Assembly: GCF_900100735.1 (NCBI RefSeq)
Contig: NZ_FNCJ01000017.1
Location: 109,094 to 173,093, forward strand
Length of the DNA: 64,000 nucleotides
Direction: 5' to 3'
Source: Paraburkholderia phenazinium
GTDB taxonomy: Bacteria; Pseudomonadota; Gammaproteobacteria; Burkholderiales; Burkholderiaceae
Shown: positions 35,569-43,747 of the stretch, one piece after another
Layout of the letters: every line of letters starts with the position of its first letter
How positions within the stretch are numbered: position 1 is the first letter of the stretch
Position numbers and translations under genes: made by a program
Notes under the pieces: model-generated
Told to the model about the DNA's origin: nothing
What the model saw: only the letters and a program-made list of their open reading frames with translations
Database searches by the model: none

Positions 35569-37166
35569 GCTTTGCCTCGACGTAAGCGGTCTGAAAACGC
35601 ATTTCCCGAAAATCCTTCGTACGTTTCGCGGGCTGCCCATTTCGACTTTTCGTCGACCTTTCTTGCCAGCGACGTGACCAACTCGATTTGCCGTTTACTC
35701 CAAGTCTCGAAGTCATCGGCACATTGGTCCAGCAACGACTCAAGTTCAGCGGTTCCCATACCGCGCTTGTATGCCGACTCGCCGCCTGTCTCGCTCAGGA
35801 GAAATGCACGCGTGATGCGGCGCCCTGGGTCGTGACGAATGGTGTCCTCATAGCGCCGTAGTACCAACTCTCTCTTTCTCGCTTCTCGCCTCTGCTCTCG
35901 CGCGACGACGCTCGGCAACGCAGGCTTTCCTGTTTGCCGTGGCAAGTTTTTGTTGAGCCATTGTCGGTCGTAGTGCGTTGCGAAGAAGGTCAGCTTCTGC
36001 CCATCCGGCAAGTCGCGTATTTTGCTGCGCGTGAAGGTCGGTGACCGTGCCTGTTCGGCCAGAATTGCAGAGCGACAATGTTGGCGATAGCGCTTCATTT
36101 CGATGGCCCCAAACTGCTCGAACTGGCGCCGCCATCGCTCGAATTTATTATCCGGGTTCAAGCGTACACGCTTCGGCCGGGTTTGAACTTCCAAGTCATA
36201 CCGTTTTGGGTTGACTTTGCGAGCGTTCACTTCATCGAGAAAGTCGTGCCACCCTCCGAATAGACTCCAAATAGCCGCGATATTCTGGACCGGATTGCTC
36301 AGAGGTCCCTCGGATGTCGGATGTCCTGTGGCCCGTACGAATGTATGCGCCGCGAAGCCGAGCAGTGGAGTCAGTTCGGTCCCCAGCCGAAATTCGAGTT
36401 GTTCTTGAGCCACGTGATGATAGTCTCGGCGGTCGAGCGCTTGAGCGATGCGCCGAACTTTCGCCCGAAGAACCGGCCCCGTGTTATCTGCAAACGCCGA
36501 CGTATCAATACGGCCTTGAAGGATATCCTGCGCCATCTTTGCAATAACGACGGCCGCTTCAAGGCTGTCGTGATTCGTTACGACGCCGATAGGTTGAAGA
36601 GCGCCACCGCGCGGGCATTGTTCTCGTGGATGCCACGCTTTTCGCCCTCTGCGATGGCTTACGTCTCGACGGCGGCAAAGATTCATGAGCGGCTCCTCGT
36701 GCGTCGGACAGTAAAGTATTGATGGCATGAGGTGAACGCGATGCCAGATGGCAAAGCCGTGCTCCCTATAGTCGGACGCGATGCAGCTCAGACAGATTCC
36801 CAAGCGGCCGCGAAGAGCAATCTGGTGCTTGCCCACGTAGCCGACTGCCCCAGGTTCGCCCCCAAGTCTGTACTGTTTCAGCAATCCTTTCTTCTTCGAT
36901 TCCGGAAGGAAGGCGCTGTTCAACCGATAGCGAGTGTGATTCATAACCAAGTTTTCCCAGTCCGGCAAACTACCAGGAAACAACTCCGCAATCCCTTCCA
37001 CATTGGACGGATGTACGAAAGCGGGCCTATGCCCATCTTTGTCCAGCAACGCCATCACTCCATTATGGTTGTTAGCATCACTCAGTTCAGCCTGACGGAC
37101 GAGAAATCCCGTGAAATCCTCTTCATCCCTGATTCCCGTTTCGTGAAACGAATTTACTGTGCCCAT
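35544..37166 (-). CDS. tniQ: TniQ/TnsD-like target selector, second copy
   Basis: 540 residues. The TniQ-type zinc finger is CLSCIASDYREHGFAIWHRV followed by YCPTH (CxxC...CxxH) near residues 125-155, then a basic helical C-terminus. Tn7 TnsD-like proteins recognise an attachment site and recruit TnsC. The N-terminus starts late compared with many TniQ proteins, and it overlaps the preceding tniQ by 44 nt. Two TniQ-like proteins in one operon suggest division between target modes (inference). Confidence 0.75.
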   Translation of the reverse strand: MGTVNSFHETGIRDEEDFTGFLVRQAELSDANNHNGVMALLDKDGHRPAFVHPSNVEGIAELFPGSLPDWENLVMNHTRYRLNSAFLPESKKKGLLKQYRLGGEPGAVGYVGKHQIALRGRLGICLSCIASDYREHGFAIWHRVHLMPSILYCPTHEEPLMNLCRRRDVSHRRGRKAWHPREQCPRGGALQPIGVVTNHDSLEAAVVIAKMAQDILQGRIDTSAFADNTGPVLRAKVRRIAQALDRRDYHHVAQEQLEFRLGTELTPLLGFAAHTFVRATGHPTSEGPLSNPVQNIAAIWSLFGGWHDFLDEVNARKVNPKRYDLEVQTRPKRVRLNPDNKFERWRRQFEQFGAIEMKRYRQHCRSAILAEQARSPTFTRSKIRDLPDGQKLTFFATHYDRQWLNKNLPRQTGKPALPSVVAREQRREARKRELVLRRYEDTIRHDPGRRITRAFLLSETGGESAYKRGMGTAELESLLDQCADDFETWSKRQIELVTSLARKVDEKSKWAARETYEGFSGNAFSDRLRRGKAWIEKNRD

Positions 37167-38907
37167 CTATTGTTTTTTCTGCTTCGTCCTGCCGACGAGC
37201 GCCCCAATTTTTAAGTGTTGTTTGCCGTAGATTCGCGGCACGTGCGGTTCGCCAGTCGTAGAGCCGAGCAGACGCCCCGTGGCGTATCGCCCAGTCCAAT
37301 CGAGCGGCAATATAAGCGTCGCGGGTTTGCGAAAATCCCCGAAGCAAGGAATCGGACGCGGACGACTTCAATGCGTACTCGTTGATACCCAGGAGTTCGC
37401 GAAGCCGATAAACGCTACGACGCACGGGTGGGTCGTCAAGCAAATCAAGATGGGCCGCGGCGGCATTTACTGCACGAGCTAAGGCAGATAGTGCACTTGA
37501 GGGCCTCGGTGCATGTCCCGGCGCATGCATGGGCGCTGAGTGTCGAGTGTGGTGTTGAAGCCATTCACGCGCATTTCTGTGTAGTACCGCAAATGTCGCT
37601 GGTGCGATATGTCGGAGCTGAGTTTGCGTCGCTTTTGGGTGGTCTTGATGCAGCCTCAGCCAAAGAAGCTTCGCGTCATTGGTCGAATGCGTCACAAGGG
37701 TCCGATAATGAGACTCGACAAAAGGCATCGCAGCAAGCACGCGATAGACGGTATTCGTCGACATCTCCGTGGCGCATGCGACTTCCTGCGGACGCATACC
37801 AGACGCGAGACGCTGTCGGATTGTCGTAAGCGTCGCATCGTCCAACCTAGATGGGCGCGCATCGACAGGTATCCCTGAGCATCGGCAGACGATGGTCAGC
37901 CGGTGCGCGCTGGTGCCTAGCGCGTGGGCCGCTGAGACAACCGAGCCGTACAGCGACAGTGCTGCCTTCACCTGTGCCGCAGAAAGAGACCTTACTTCTC
38001 GGCGGCCGCGCAAGGGACTGCAAGGGCGTTGGCATTCGCAATGCTGCGCAAACCATGTGAGCAAAATGCACCACACTGCGTGGATTGCACGGCCTTCACG
38101 CGTCAGCGCGCGGAGCGCAGCCTCGATGTACTCGGGTGTCGAGACAAGGGCATCAAGGCGACAGTCGTCGAAGCGCTCACTATAGAACGACATGAACGTT
38201 GTGACCAATTCCGCCAGCCGAAGCCGGCCGCTATCCAGCAGCCAGTGCGCCTTTCGCAAGGCGTCAATCACTCCCGCCTTACTGTACGCACACGCCGACT
38301 GCACACCCGCGACGCAGACGTCGGAGTACATTGCGAACTGGATGGCATTACGCAGGTGCAACATCGAACGCGTGCAATGGCACTGAGCATCAAACAGATG
38401 TTCCCGTTTGGCGGAGGGCCGGAGCCAGCAAAAGTGGACCGGACACGCAGCTACGAACGGGGCGACATCGCGACGATGCGTGAAGGAGAATCCATATTGG
38501 TCGAGAGCGGCCTCTTCGCATTCTGGACACACAAGGAAAGCTGCTTCCGAAGGCGCAAGCAGAACCGGAAGCCGTGACGACCGAATCGGCCCCTTGCAAG
38601 ACGTCCTCAGTCGTTCTTTGAGCGCGTTGTGCCGTTCCGGTGGCACGCCAAGCAGCTCATAGGCGAGCAGCGTGTGCTTCGCCTCAAGCTCGTCGCGGTC
38701 TCCAAACAGATATCCGACGCGAGCGTGGAATTCATCTAGGCGGCTCGGCATACCATCGAGAGCGGGACACCTCGCAAGCAACTGTCGGCTAATTTTGCGA
38801 AGCGTGCTATCGCCCGCGAGACGCGCGTTTCGACGAAGCAGCGAGTTCACGGTCTCGCCATCCGGGAAAGGCGTTATCAGCACCTGTGAAGAAAGCTGCT
38901 CAGACAT
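37123..38907 (-). CDS. tniQ: TniQ/TnsD-like target selector, first copy
   Basis: 594 residues with the TniQ N-terminal pattern (ETVNSLLRRNARLAG) and a zinc finger CPECEEAAL...ACPVHFCWL near residues 130-165, then a long region with HTH-like segments (RPQEVACATEMSTNTVYRVLA near residue 385). This is the TnsD-like form, probably DNA-binding. It overlaps tnsC by 8 nt at its start and the second tniQ at its end. Confidence 0.8.
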   Translation of the reverse strand: MSEQLSSQVLITPFPDGETVNSLLRRNARLAGDSTLRKISRQLLARCPALDGMPSRLDEFHARVGYLFGDRDELEAKHTLLAYELLGVPPERHNALKERLRTSCKGPIRSSRLPVLLAPSEAAFLVCPECEEAALDQYGFSFTHRRDVAPFVAACPVHFCWLRPSAKREHLFDAQCHCTRSMLHLRNAIQFAMYSDVCVAGVQSACAYSKAGVIDALRKAHWLLDSGRLRLAELVTTFMSFYSERFDDCRLDALVSTPEYIEAALRALTREGRAIHAVWCILLTWFAQHCECQRPCSPLRGRREVRSLSAAQVKAALSLYGSVVSAAHALGTSAHRLTIVCRCSGIPVDARPSRLDDATLTTIRQRLASGMRPQEVACATEMSTNTVYRVLAAMPFVESHYRTLVTHSTNDAKLLWLRLHQDHPKATQTQLRHIAPATFAVLHRNAREWLQHHTRHSAPMHAPGHAPRPSSALSALARAVNAAAAHLDLLDDPPVRRSVYRLRELLGINEYALKSSASDSLLRGFSQTRDAYIAARLDWAIRHGASARLYDWRTARAANLRQTTLKNWGARRQDEAEKTIDGHSKFVSRNGNQG

Positions 38908-40309
38908 GGCCTGCCCCCAATAGGGGCCCGGTTGAACGTGCCGCCAAAATCGAACCTGCGCCGAAAGGCAGGTGGTCGAGGTATTGCTTGACCGCGGAAC
39001 GGGATATCGATGAGGGGTCGACGCCGTATGCCTTTATGGCAATACGGGCTGGCTCGCAGGTTCGCAATTGAGTTTCAAAAATTCCTGCGACTAATGCCTG
39101 CTTGGGGCCAGCGTTCCTCAACAACTCGGGCTCCCACGCAAGGTGTTCGTGGAGGGCGCGGAAGCCTGCCGCTAGCCAACCAACACGACCGTGACAGACG
39201 TCGAAGGTCCAGCGGGGCAAATGATGTGGCATCTCGAGTTGTGGCGAAAGCAGCCCTGCTTTCCAGAACCACAGGTTGAACTGGTACCAGAAATCCAGCT
39301 TGTCGAGGTCATCCGCGGTCACTTCATGTAGGCTACGGCCGCAGAGAATGGCCTCGATGTTGTCGGGGGGAACAGCCATCGCCGGAAATGCGAAAATCCG
39401 CCCGCGGAGAACAGCGTCGACGTCCGAATCCAACTGCTTCGCGCCGGCCATGAACACGTCGGTGCATGAAAGCAGAAGCGGGATGTTCGTGTGGCCCTGA
39501 AGCCGGCATAAATACTTCAGGATGTCGCGAACGTGTCCTTTAAGGCTCTGAGCATTGGCACCGTCAATGACAAACAGGCCCACGTTCAATAGAACCGATG
39601 CGGCAATGATTGCAGACTCGGCACTCTTTCCGCGCATTTTTCGGAATACAGCGGTGAGGCTCGCAGGGTCTTTGATTTCGGAAACGAACTTATCCCGAAT
39701 CTGCTCGAGCAGTCCTTTCAGGGTTCCACAACTGGGCCACTGCAAAACAACAATTGGAAAGTACCAAACGAGCTTGATATCCGGCAACGCTGGTGACACC
39801 ACACGAAACGGCGCTCCGAATATATTGCGCAGACGCTGTATGTAAGCCGTTCGGCCCGACTGGGAGCATCCAGTTATGACGAAATTCACGCCGGTGAGCG
39901 TATCGAGGTTTTCGCGGCTCGGAATAGGGCCCCGTCCTTGGACGGCTTCTTGGAACGAATAGAAATACCGGCGGTACCTCGGATTGTTAAGGCACTTGTC
40001 CCGCATGCAGTCGACATAGGCAGAGACGAGCGTGTACGTATATCTCGCGACGTCCTCGGTCGCGAGGTATCCCCTGTCAAAATGCGTCATTGCTCGAACC
40101 TTTGCTTCAGGCTCTGCCTTCCACAAGTCCTTGTCGTCCGGGACGAGCCGATTGCGCAGTCGCTTGACGACGGCTGTCTTACTCGGCGCATGTCTGAACT
40201 CGGGAAGCTCCGATGTTTGACCGACGTACGCATCGAGGCTCCCGGCGGGCTTGGATACCTGTCCGCGACGAAACACAGGCCAAGTCGGCATCTCGACAAG
40301 TTCCATCAT
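38900..40309 (-). CDS. tnsC: TnsC-like AAA protein with degenerate nucleotide-binding motifs
   Basis: 469 residues. The P-loop region reads VITGCSQSGRT, so residue 153 is Arg where Lys is expected. The Walker B strand reads LFVIDGANAQS with Gly250 in place of the catalytic Glu. The fold context (sensor-like LLLSCTDVF, position next to tniQ, tnsA and tnsB) supports TnsC, the regulator that links target selection to the transposase. Loss of both key residues suggests weak or no ATP hydrolysis. The start ATGATG overlaps the upstream small ORF stop. Confidence 0.72.
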   Translation of the reverse strand: MMELVEMPTWPVFRRGQVSKPAGSLDAYVGQTSELPEFRHAPSKTAVVKRLRNRLVPDDKDLWKAEPEAKVRAMTHFDRGYLATEDVARYTYTLVSAYVDCMRDKCLNNPRYRRYFYSFQEAVQGRGPIPSRENLDTLTGVNFVITGCSQSGRTAYIQRLRNIFGAPFRVVSPALPDIKLVWYFPIVVLQWPSCGTLKGLLEQIRDKFVSEIKDPASLTAVFRKMRGKSAESAIIAASVLLNVGLFVIDGANAQSLKGHVRDILKYLCRLQGHTNIPLLLSCTDVFMAGAKQLDSDVDAVLRGRIFAFPAMAVPPDNIEAILCGRSLHEVTADDLDKLDFWYQFNLWFWKAGLLSPQLEMPHHLPRWTFDVCHGRVGWLAAGFRALHEHLAWEPELLRNAGPKQALVAGIFETQLRTCEPARIAIKAYGVDPSSISRSAVKQYLDHLPFGAGSILAARSTGPLLGAGHV

Positions 40310-40500
40310 GCGAACACCCCCACGTTGCTGACGAGAGCGTATAGAAATGGCGGTTCGGAGCGCTCGTCGAGGCTTACGTGCGTCGAGGCAACGGAGAGGC
40401 GAGCGGCACCATCCTCATATCCGCCAATGGCGGATGGTGATGCGGAACGGACTAGGGGACGCGGACGAAAAGCGACCATGCCGAATTGAATGACTGCCAT
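40306..40500 (-). CDS. Small ORF coupled to tnsC
   Basis: 64 residues from MAVIQFGMVAFRPRP, ending SNVGVFA with its stop inside the tnsC start (ATGA). It could be a real first gene of the operon or a leader peptide that drives tnsC translation. No family is recognised. The ribosome binding site is weak (GTGAG about 7 nt upstream), so the call rests on the overlap. Confidence 0.45.
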   Translation of the reverse strand: MAVIQFGMVAFRPRPLVRSASPSAIGGYEDGAARLSVASTHVSLDERSEPPFLYALVSNVGVFA

Positions 40501-40572
40501 AGGTTTCTCACTGCGTGAATAGGGACGGAAGAGCAAAGCGCCCCCCATCTGCCTTAAACATCTTGCGGGCAG

Positions 40573-40590
40573 GGGTTGACGCGGCAACCC
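40573..40590. promoter_or_regulatory. Inverted repeat upstream of the tns operon
   Basis: GGGTTG-N6-CAACCC lies 73 bp upstream of the small ORF that opens the tns operon. It includes a TTGACG on the + strand that could act as a -35 box for the short RNA candidate downstream; no good -10 follows. It may be an operator controlling the divergent transcripts. Confidence 0.35.
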
Positions 40591-40599
40591 ATTTGTGAG

Positions 40600-40690
40600 A
40601 ACCTACGCGCGCAAGTGCGGTGGATGCCTCATTTTTGGGTACGCCATCAGACGGCGGACAGGGTTGCAGCCCTGCCCGCCGTTTTTGTTT
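40600..40690 (+). ncRNA. Candidate short RNA ending in an orphan terminator
   Basis: A strong terminator (stem ACGGCGG-A-CAGGG at 40651-40663 with CCCTG-C-CCGCCGT at 40670-40682, then TTTTTGTTT) faces the + strand but has no upstream + strand gene: the tns operon runs the other way. A transcript starting near 40600 would be about 80-90 nt. The stretch holds no start codon with a ribosome binding site. The 5' end is not defined. Confidence 0.4.
40651..40690 (+). terminator. Rho-independent terminator, + strand
   Basis: Twelve base pairs interrupted by one A-C mismatch, a 6-nt loop and a T-tract of 8 Ts in 9 bases. The opposite strand has no T-tract after the stem, so the direction is clear. 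The 494 bp from here to the DUF6471 gene hold no gene that I can support. Confidence 0.75.
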
Positions 40691-41184
40691 CGGAGCGGTG
40701 ATTTTAGGGTCGACGGTAGGGCCGGGAACAGCCTCCTTACGAAAGTAAAAATGCGCAGTCGAACAACAAAATCAAAGTTAATTTTGTTGACAAATGCACA
40801 TTACTCAGATAGTATATTTCGCAACGTGCGATAAATGCGGACGATATTACTCGATGCACTGTCCCGTTGCAAGTGCAGCTTGCCCTCTCTCGCCGTCGAC
40901 CTTCATTTCACATAGAAAGCCTCTCGAAGCATTCCCGTTCCGGGGAAATCGTTGAGTGCACCAGTTCCATCCACTGCGCTCCATCCATTCGAGCCAAGAC
41001 TGGGCCGTCTCGTCGCCTCCGACGAGAACATCCACGCCGATGTGCCTAGTACAATCTATTTCGGTTCGCGCGCGACATTTCGTGCTCTTTCATTGATGGT
41101 ACTTGCGCTTTCATCCGGTCAAATTCGGCGATTTTTACTGTCATTTCTATTCTATGTCGTTTTTTCGCTGATGCAAGGAGGCTT

Positions 41185-41703
41185 GTGAGCGAAGCGGGAA
41201 CACCTTGGCCCAACCTCGCTTCCCGCGTCGTGCGTGTTGCGCTCGCGCGGAAAGACTTCAGTTATGCACAATTATCAGAGGCTCTAAGCTCGGTTGGCGT
41301 CCGAGAAAGCGAGCGCTCCCTCGCCTCCCGCGTCTCCCGCGGCCGCATTAAACTCTGCCTGCTACTGCAGATTTTCTCGGTAACTGGCGCAAAGATGCCA
41401 GCTTTGTGGGCCGGCCCTCTGTCGATGCCGGGCACGTGGGAACAGCGTGCCAAAGCGGTTGTGGCCTCGGAACTGTCGAGGCAACCGAGGCTCACCCTAG
41501 AAGAACTGGCGCATAGGATGACCCGGCTTGGAGCGGAGTTGACTGAACACACTCTGGCTTCGCATCTTGCACAAGGAACCATCACCCTGCCGGAATTTCT
41601 CCAGTGCCTTGTTGCACTAGGCAGTTCGAGCCTTGAGCACTACGTGGACTACGAGGACCTCGCCGCCGCAGCCCAAGCGGCGCCAGCGCGACCGCTGGCA
41701 TGA
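41185..41703 (+). CDS. Tandem DUF6471 protein
   Basis: 172 residues with two related units (about residues 6-66 and 78-148), each with the pattern of an HTH-like helical domain: VVRVALARKDFSYAQLSEAL...SLASRVSRG and VVASELSRQPRLTLEELAHR...TLASHLAQGT. This fits DUF6471, a small helical domain of unknown role often found singly. GTG start with AAGGAGG 3 nt upstream, rather close. It could be the regulator of neighbouring repeats or of the transposition genes (inference). Confidence 0.65.
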   Translation: MSEAGTPWPNLASRVVRVALARKDFSYAQLSEALSSVGVRESERSLASRVSRGRIKLCLLLQIFSVTGAKMPALWAGPLSMPGTWEQRAKAVVASELSRQPRLTLEELAHRMTRLGAELTEHTLASHLAQGTITLPEFLQCLVALGSSSLEHYVDYEDLAAAAQAAPARPLA

Positions 41704-41722
41704 GCACGTTTAGCAATAATTC

Positions 41723-41750
41723 TTGCCATTCTGGCCAGCTTTACTAGAAT
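41723..41750 (+). promoter_or_regulatory. Sigma-70-like promoter after the DUF6471 gene
   Basis: TTGCCA, 16 bp, TAGAAT on the + strand, followed 3 bp later by the second copy of the repeat containing GGCGATTTTT. It could drive the small genes downstream, with the repeat as operator. The next 250 bp hold no gene. Confidence 0.4.
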
Positions 41751-42003
41751 AAAAATTGGCGATTTTTCTGTCCGTTTACTTCGAAAAGCCCCCGCCTACC
41801 GATTAGGTGGCGCGCCGGCCTTTGGTCTTTGCTTAACGCTGGCCGATACGGCCACGATTTGAACGTTCGCGACTGAGTGGCCCATCGCGGGTACCCATCG
41901 ACACGCTCGCTCTGCCATCAGCCAGACGCAGGCAGCGTACGAAGAGTGAAAAACTATGACGTCTGCGCCGATGTCACACGGTCAATTTCTTCGGAGCATG
42001 GAA

Positions 42004-42207
42004 ATGACGACTCCAGATGAGCGGACTAAAGCTGTTCGGGATACTAATGAGTTTCTTCGAACGCTCGCTTCCGTCGACCAAATCACAATTCCCGGCCTTA
42101 TCCAGACAGTCGCCGTAGACCTTTTGCGGCACTACCCGCTGGACGTTGACCTCGAAGCATCTGCTTCGGCGCTGCCAAGCGTTTGGGCCCATCCACCTCC
42201 GGCATAG
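42004..42207 (+). CDS. BPSL0761-like small protein
   Basis: 67 residues from MTTPDERTKAVRDTNEFL. The pattern ERT..V..T.EFL near the start and LLRHYP near residue 45 resembles the BPSL0761 family of small Burkholderia proteins of unknown role. CGGAG lies 7 nt before this ATG; an in-frame ATG at 41956 has a poorer site. The family match is from memory of the pattern, so moderate only. Confidence 0.55.
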   Translation: MTTPDERTKAVRDTNEFLRTLASVDQITIPGLIQTVAVDLLRHYPLDVDLEASASALPSVWAHPPPA

Positions 42208-42339
42208 GTGTGGAATCGCGAAGCTCGGGTCCACACTGCGTAGCTTTCCCCGTCATTTGAACGCGGCGCGAAAATCTGCAAAACCCGCCGCGCACATCCG
42301 GAATTTCCAGCGCGAGTTGCGGGGCGGAGGCACCACAAC

Positions 42340-42789
42340 ATGCTGAAGGTAACTGTCGAAATCTGGCCGGGCGGACACGAAAATGGTCGCAGGTCGCTCG
42401 CGGCCGCAGATATCGGGCGAGTCATAAATGGTGCGCTTGCGGACTACCGGGTCGAACTGCACGAGGATGGGCAGGGTGGTATCGGAAGCGCAGGCTTGCT
42501 TGATTATCCACGCTACTCCACGACCGTGTGGGACCTCGTGGCTCGTGCGATTGCGGTGGCGTTGACGGGAAAAGAGGAACTGCCTCCACGTCCCCGGAAA
42601 CTTGATGTTCCTGTACATGTAGCCGGTAATATTCCATATATTCGCCTCCGGGAGATACCGGAGCCGGCACGAAGCCTGTTTCAGAAACGCATCGCCTACT
42701 CGACTCGTCCGCTAATCGAAGAAGACCCGATGCCTATGGACTGTGCTTATTCATGGGACTGGTTCGATTTCCTGGCTGGCGACAGGTAA
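42340..42789 (+). CDS. Hypothetical protein, soluble, 149 residues
   Basis: Start MLKVTVEIWPGG with GGAGG 8 nt upstream. The N-terminal half is beta-rich (DIGRVINGALADYRVEL), then a helix VWDLVARAIAVAL and a Pro-rich segment; the end is CAYSWDWFDFLAGDR. No catalytic motif is visible. Similar hypothetical proteins occur in proteobacterial islands in my recollection. Its stop (TAATG) touches an ATG that reads into the small membrane ORF downstream. Confidence 0.6.
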   Translation: MLKVTVEIWPGGHENGRRSLAAADIGRVINGALADYRVELHEDGQGGIGSAGLLDYPRYSTTVWDLVARAIAVALTGKEELPPRPRKLDVPVHVAGNIPYIRLREIPEPARSLFQKRIAYSTRPLIEEDPMPMDCAYSWDWFDFLAGDR

Positions 42790-42818
42790 TGCCAGCGACA
42801 TTGACCAAGTGCTCCAAC

Positions 42819-42950
42819 ATGAAGTGGCTAACCCGATTCGCTTCATCGCAGAAGAACATCGACTGTGTTGCGAAGTGGTTCGGCGGGGCGATAGTGTTGC
42901 TCGGCGTGGTCCTCGTGCTCGTCATATTGGTCCCGAGGATTTTCAGATGA
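42819..42950 (+). CDS. 43-residue single-helix protein, MKWL copy 1
   Basis: Reads MKWLTRFASSQKNIDCVAKW, then one membrane helix (GGAIVLLGVVLVLVILVP) and the end RIFR. It is nearly the same as the ORF at 43571 in its first 20 residues and identical in length. An in-frame ATG at 42789 adds 10 residues. The shared N-terminal sequence with a diverged helix argues that both are translated. Role unknown; small membrane toxins and regulators of transporters have this form. Confidence 0.55.
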   Translation: MKWLTRFASSQKNIDCVAKWFGGAIVLLGVVLVLVILVPRIFR

Positions 42951-43309
42951 ACGGAACCGTGGTGATTTCTTATGATTTCCAGAAGGCGCCGCGCCCGGGA
43001 TTCTGCTCCGGCGCGGTACCCAAGACTTCCAACGTGGCAATCCTTTGACGCAAGCGCAACAGCTTACCAGGGGACCAACAGCATCCGGCAAACACGCGTT
43101 GGCGCGGCTCGAAGAGGCCTCACATTCGACATCGAGCATACAGTGGACTATGTCGCGATGCGACTCTTCCAAGGTGTACGACATGAGTTCGCTACCGTCA
43201 CTTTTTACATCGGGATTTCTAAACAAGACGGCCCGCAGCCGCCTGCTTTGGAGTCCGCGGTTTGTTGACGTTGGCCTCGCTTGCGGCAGGGTGGCCTCGG
43301 AGACTGGAA
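42951..43309. other. Gene-free stretch
   Basis: 359 bp between the first MKWL ORF and the HTH gene. A long - strand open frame crosses it, but it is Arg/Ser-rich and runs antisense through the HTH gene and MKWL copy 1. I see no gene or clear signal. Confidence 0.4.
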
Positions 43310-43522
43310 ATGAACGTCGCAGAAGCAGCCAAGTACCTCTTCGTAAGTCGCCCACACGTACGGCTATTGCTTGAACGCGGCAAGATAACCGGCATTCCCA
43401 CAGAGAACGGAGACTATGCCATTGACGATGCATCTGTCGAGAAATACAAGAGCGATAGGAAGCGCGCCGCCAAAGAATATTTAGATTCGCAAACCGAAGA
43501 CAAGGACCCTCTCGGCCTATAA
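43310..43522 (+). CDS. Excisionase-like MerR-type HTH protein
   Basis: 70 residues from MNVAEAAKYLFVSRPHVRLL. The winged-helix pattern (AAKYLFVSRPHVRLLLERGKI then the wing) is that of excisionase-family DNA-binding proteins often paired as antitoxins with PIN or other toxins. GGAGACTGGAA precedes the start. No toxin gene follows directly; the next ORF is MKWL copy 2, which raises the possibility of a non-classical pair. Confidence 0.7.
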   Translation: MNVAEAAKYLFVSRPHVRLLLERGKITGIPTENGDYAIDDASVEKYKSDRKRAAKEYLDSQTEDKDPLGL

Positions 43523-43570
43523 GGCCGAACTCGCTCTGCGAATCCGACGTCCGAGCTGGTCGAGGCAACT

Positions 43571-43702
43571 ATGAAATGGCTATTTCGGTTTGCATCTTCG
43601 CAGAAGAATGTCGATTTCGTGGTCGAGTGGGTCGGCCGGATAGCTCTGGTGCTCGGACTGATAGTTGGCTTCATCTTTGTCGTTGCAATCATCCGGAGAT
43701 GA
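43571..43702 (+). CDS. 43-residue single-helix protein, MKWL copy 2
   Basis: Reads MKWLFRFASSQKNVDFVVEW then a membrane helix (RIALVLGLIVGFIFVVAII) and RR at the end. It shares 15 of the first 20 residues with the ORF at 42819, 752 bp upstream, and the same length. It lies 45 bp before the DUF29 gene. No strong ribosome binding site is seen. Confidence 0.6.
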   Translation: MKWLFRFASSQKNVDFVVEWVGRIALVLGLIVGFIFVVAIIRR

Positions 43703-43747
43703 CTTTCGTTCCGGCAGGGTGCGGGTGATGTTTATGAAGGAGTTCAG

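Larger units (their letters stand above)
41122..41777. repeat. Imperfect direct repeat flanking the DUF6471 gene
   Basis: AAATTCGGCGATTTTTACTG at 41121-41140, continuing TCATTTCTATTC, recurs as AAATTGGCGATTTTTCTGTC at 41753-41772, continuing CGTTTACTTC. The copies share about 24 positions with two one-base gaps. One lies 35 bp before the DUF6471 start, the other just after a promoter-like sequence downstream. They may be binding sites for the DUF6471 protein or transposase sites. Confidence 0.45.

Noticed and set aside
32263..40500. CRISPR-associated transposon
   Set aside because: No Cas effector gene and no repeat-spacer array could be found in the window despite two TniQ proteins.
29032..41114. 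ATGAAAGCG on the + strand at 29032 and 29167, and inverted at 41106-41114, as possible transposon ends
   Set aside because: Only 9 bases match on the right side and the neighbouring bases differ, so chance is likely; no TGT...ACA ends or target duplication were found.
42843..43568. 241-codon - strand open frame
   Set aside because: It is Arg/Ser-rich, has no ribosome binding site, and is antisense to the HTH gene and MKWL copy 1.
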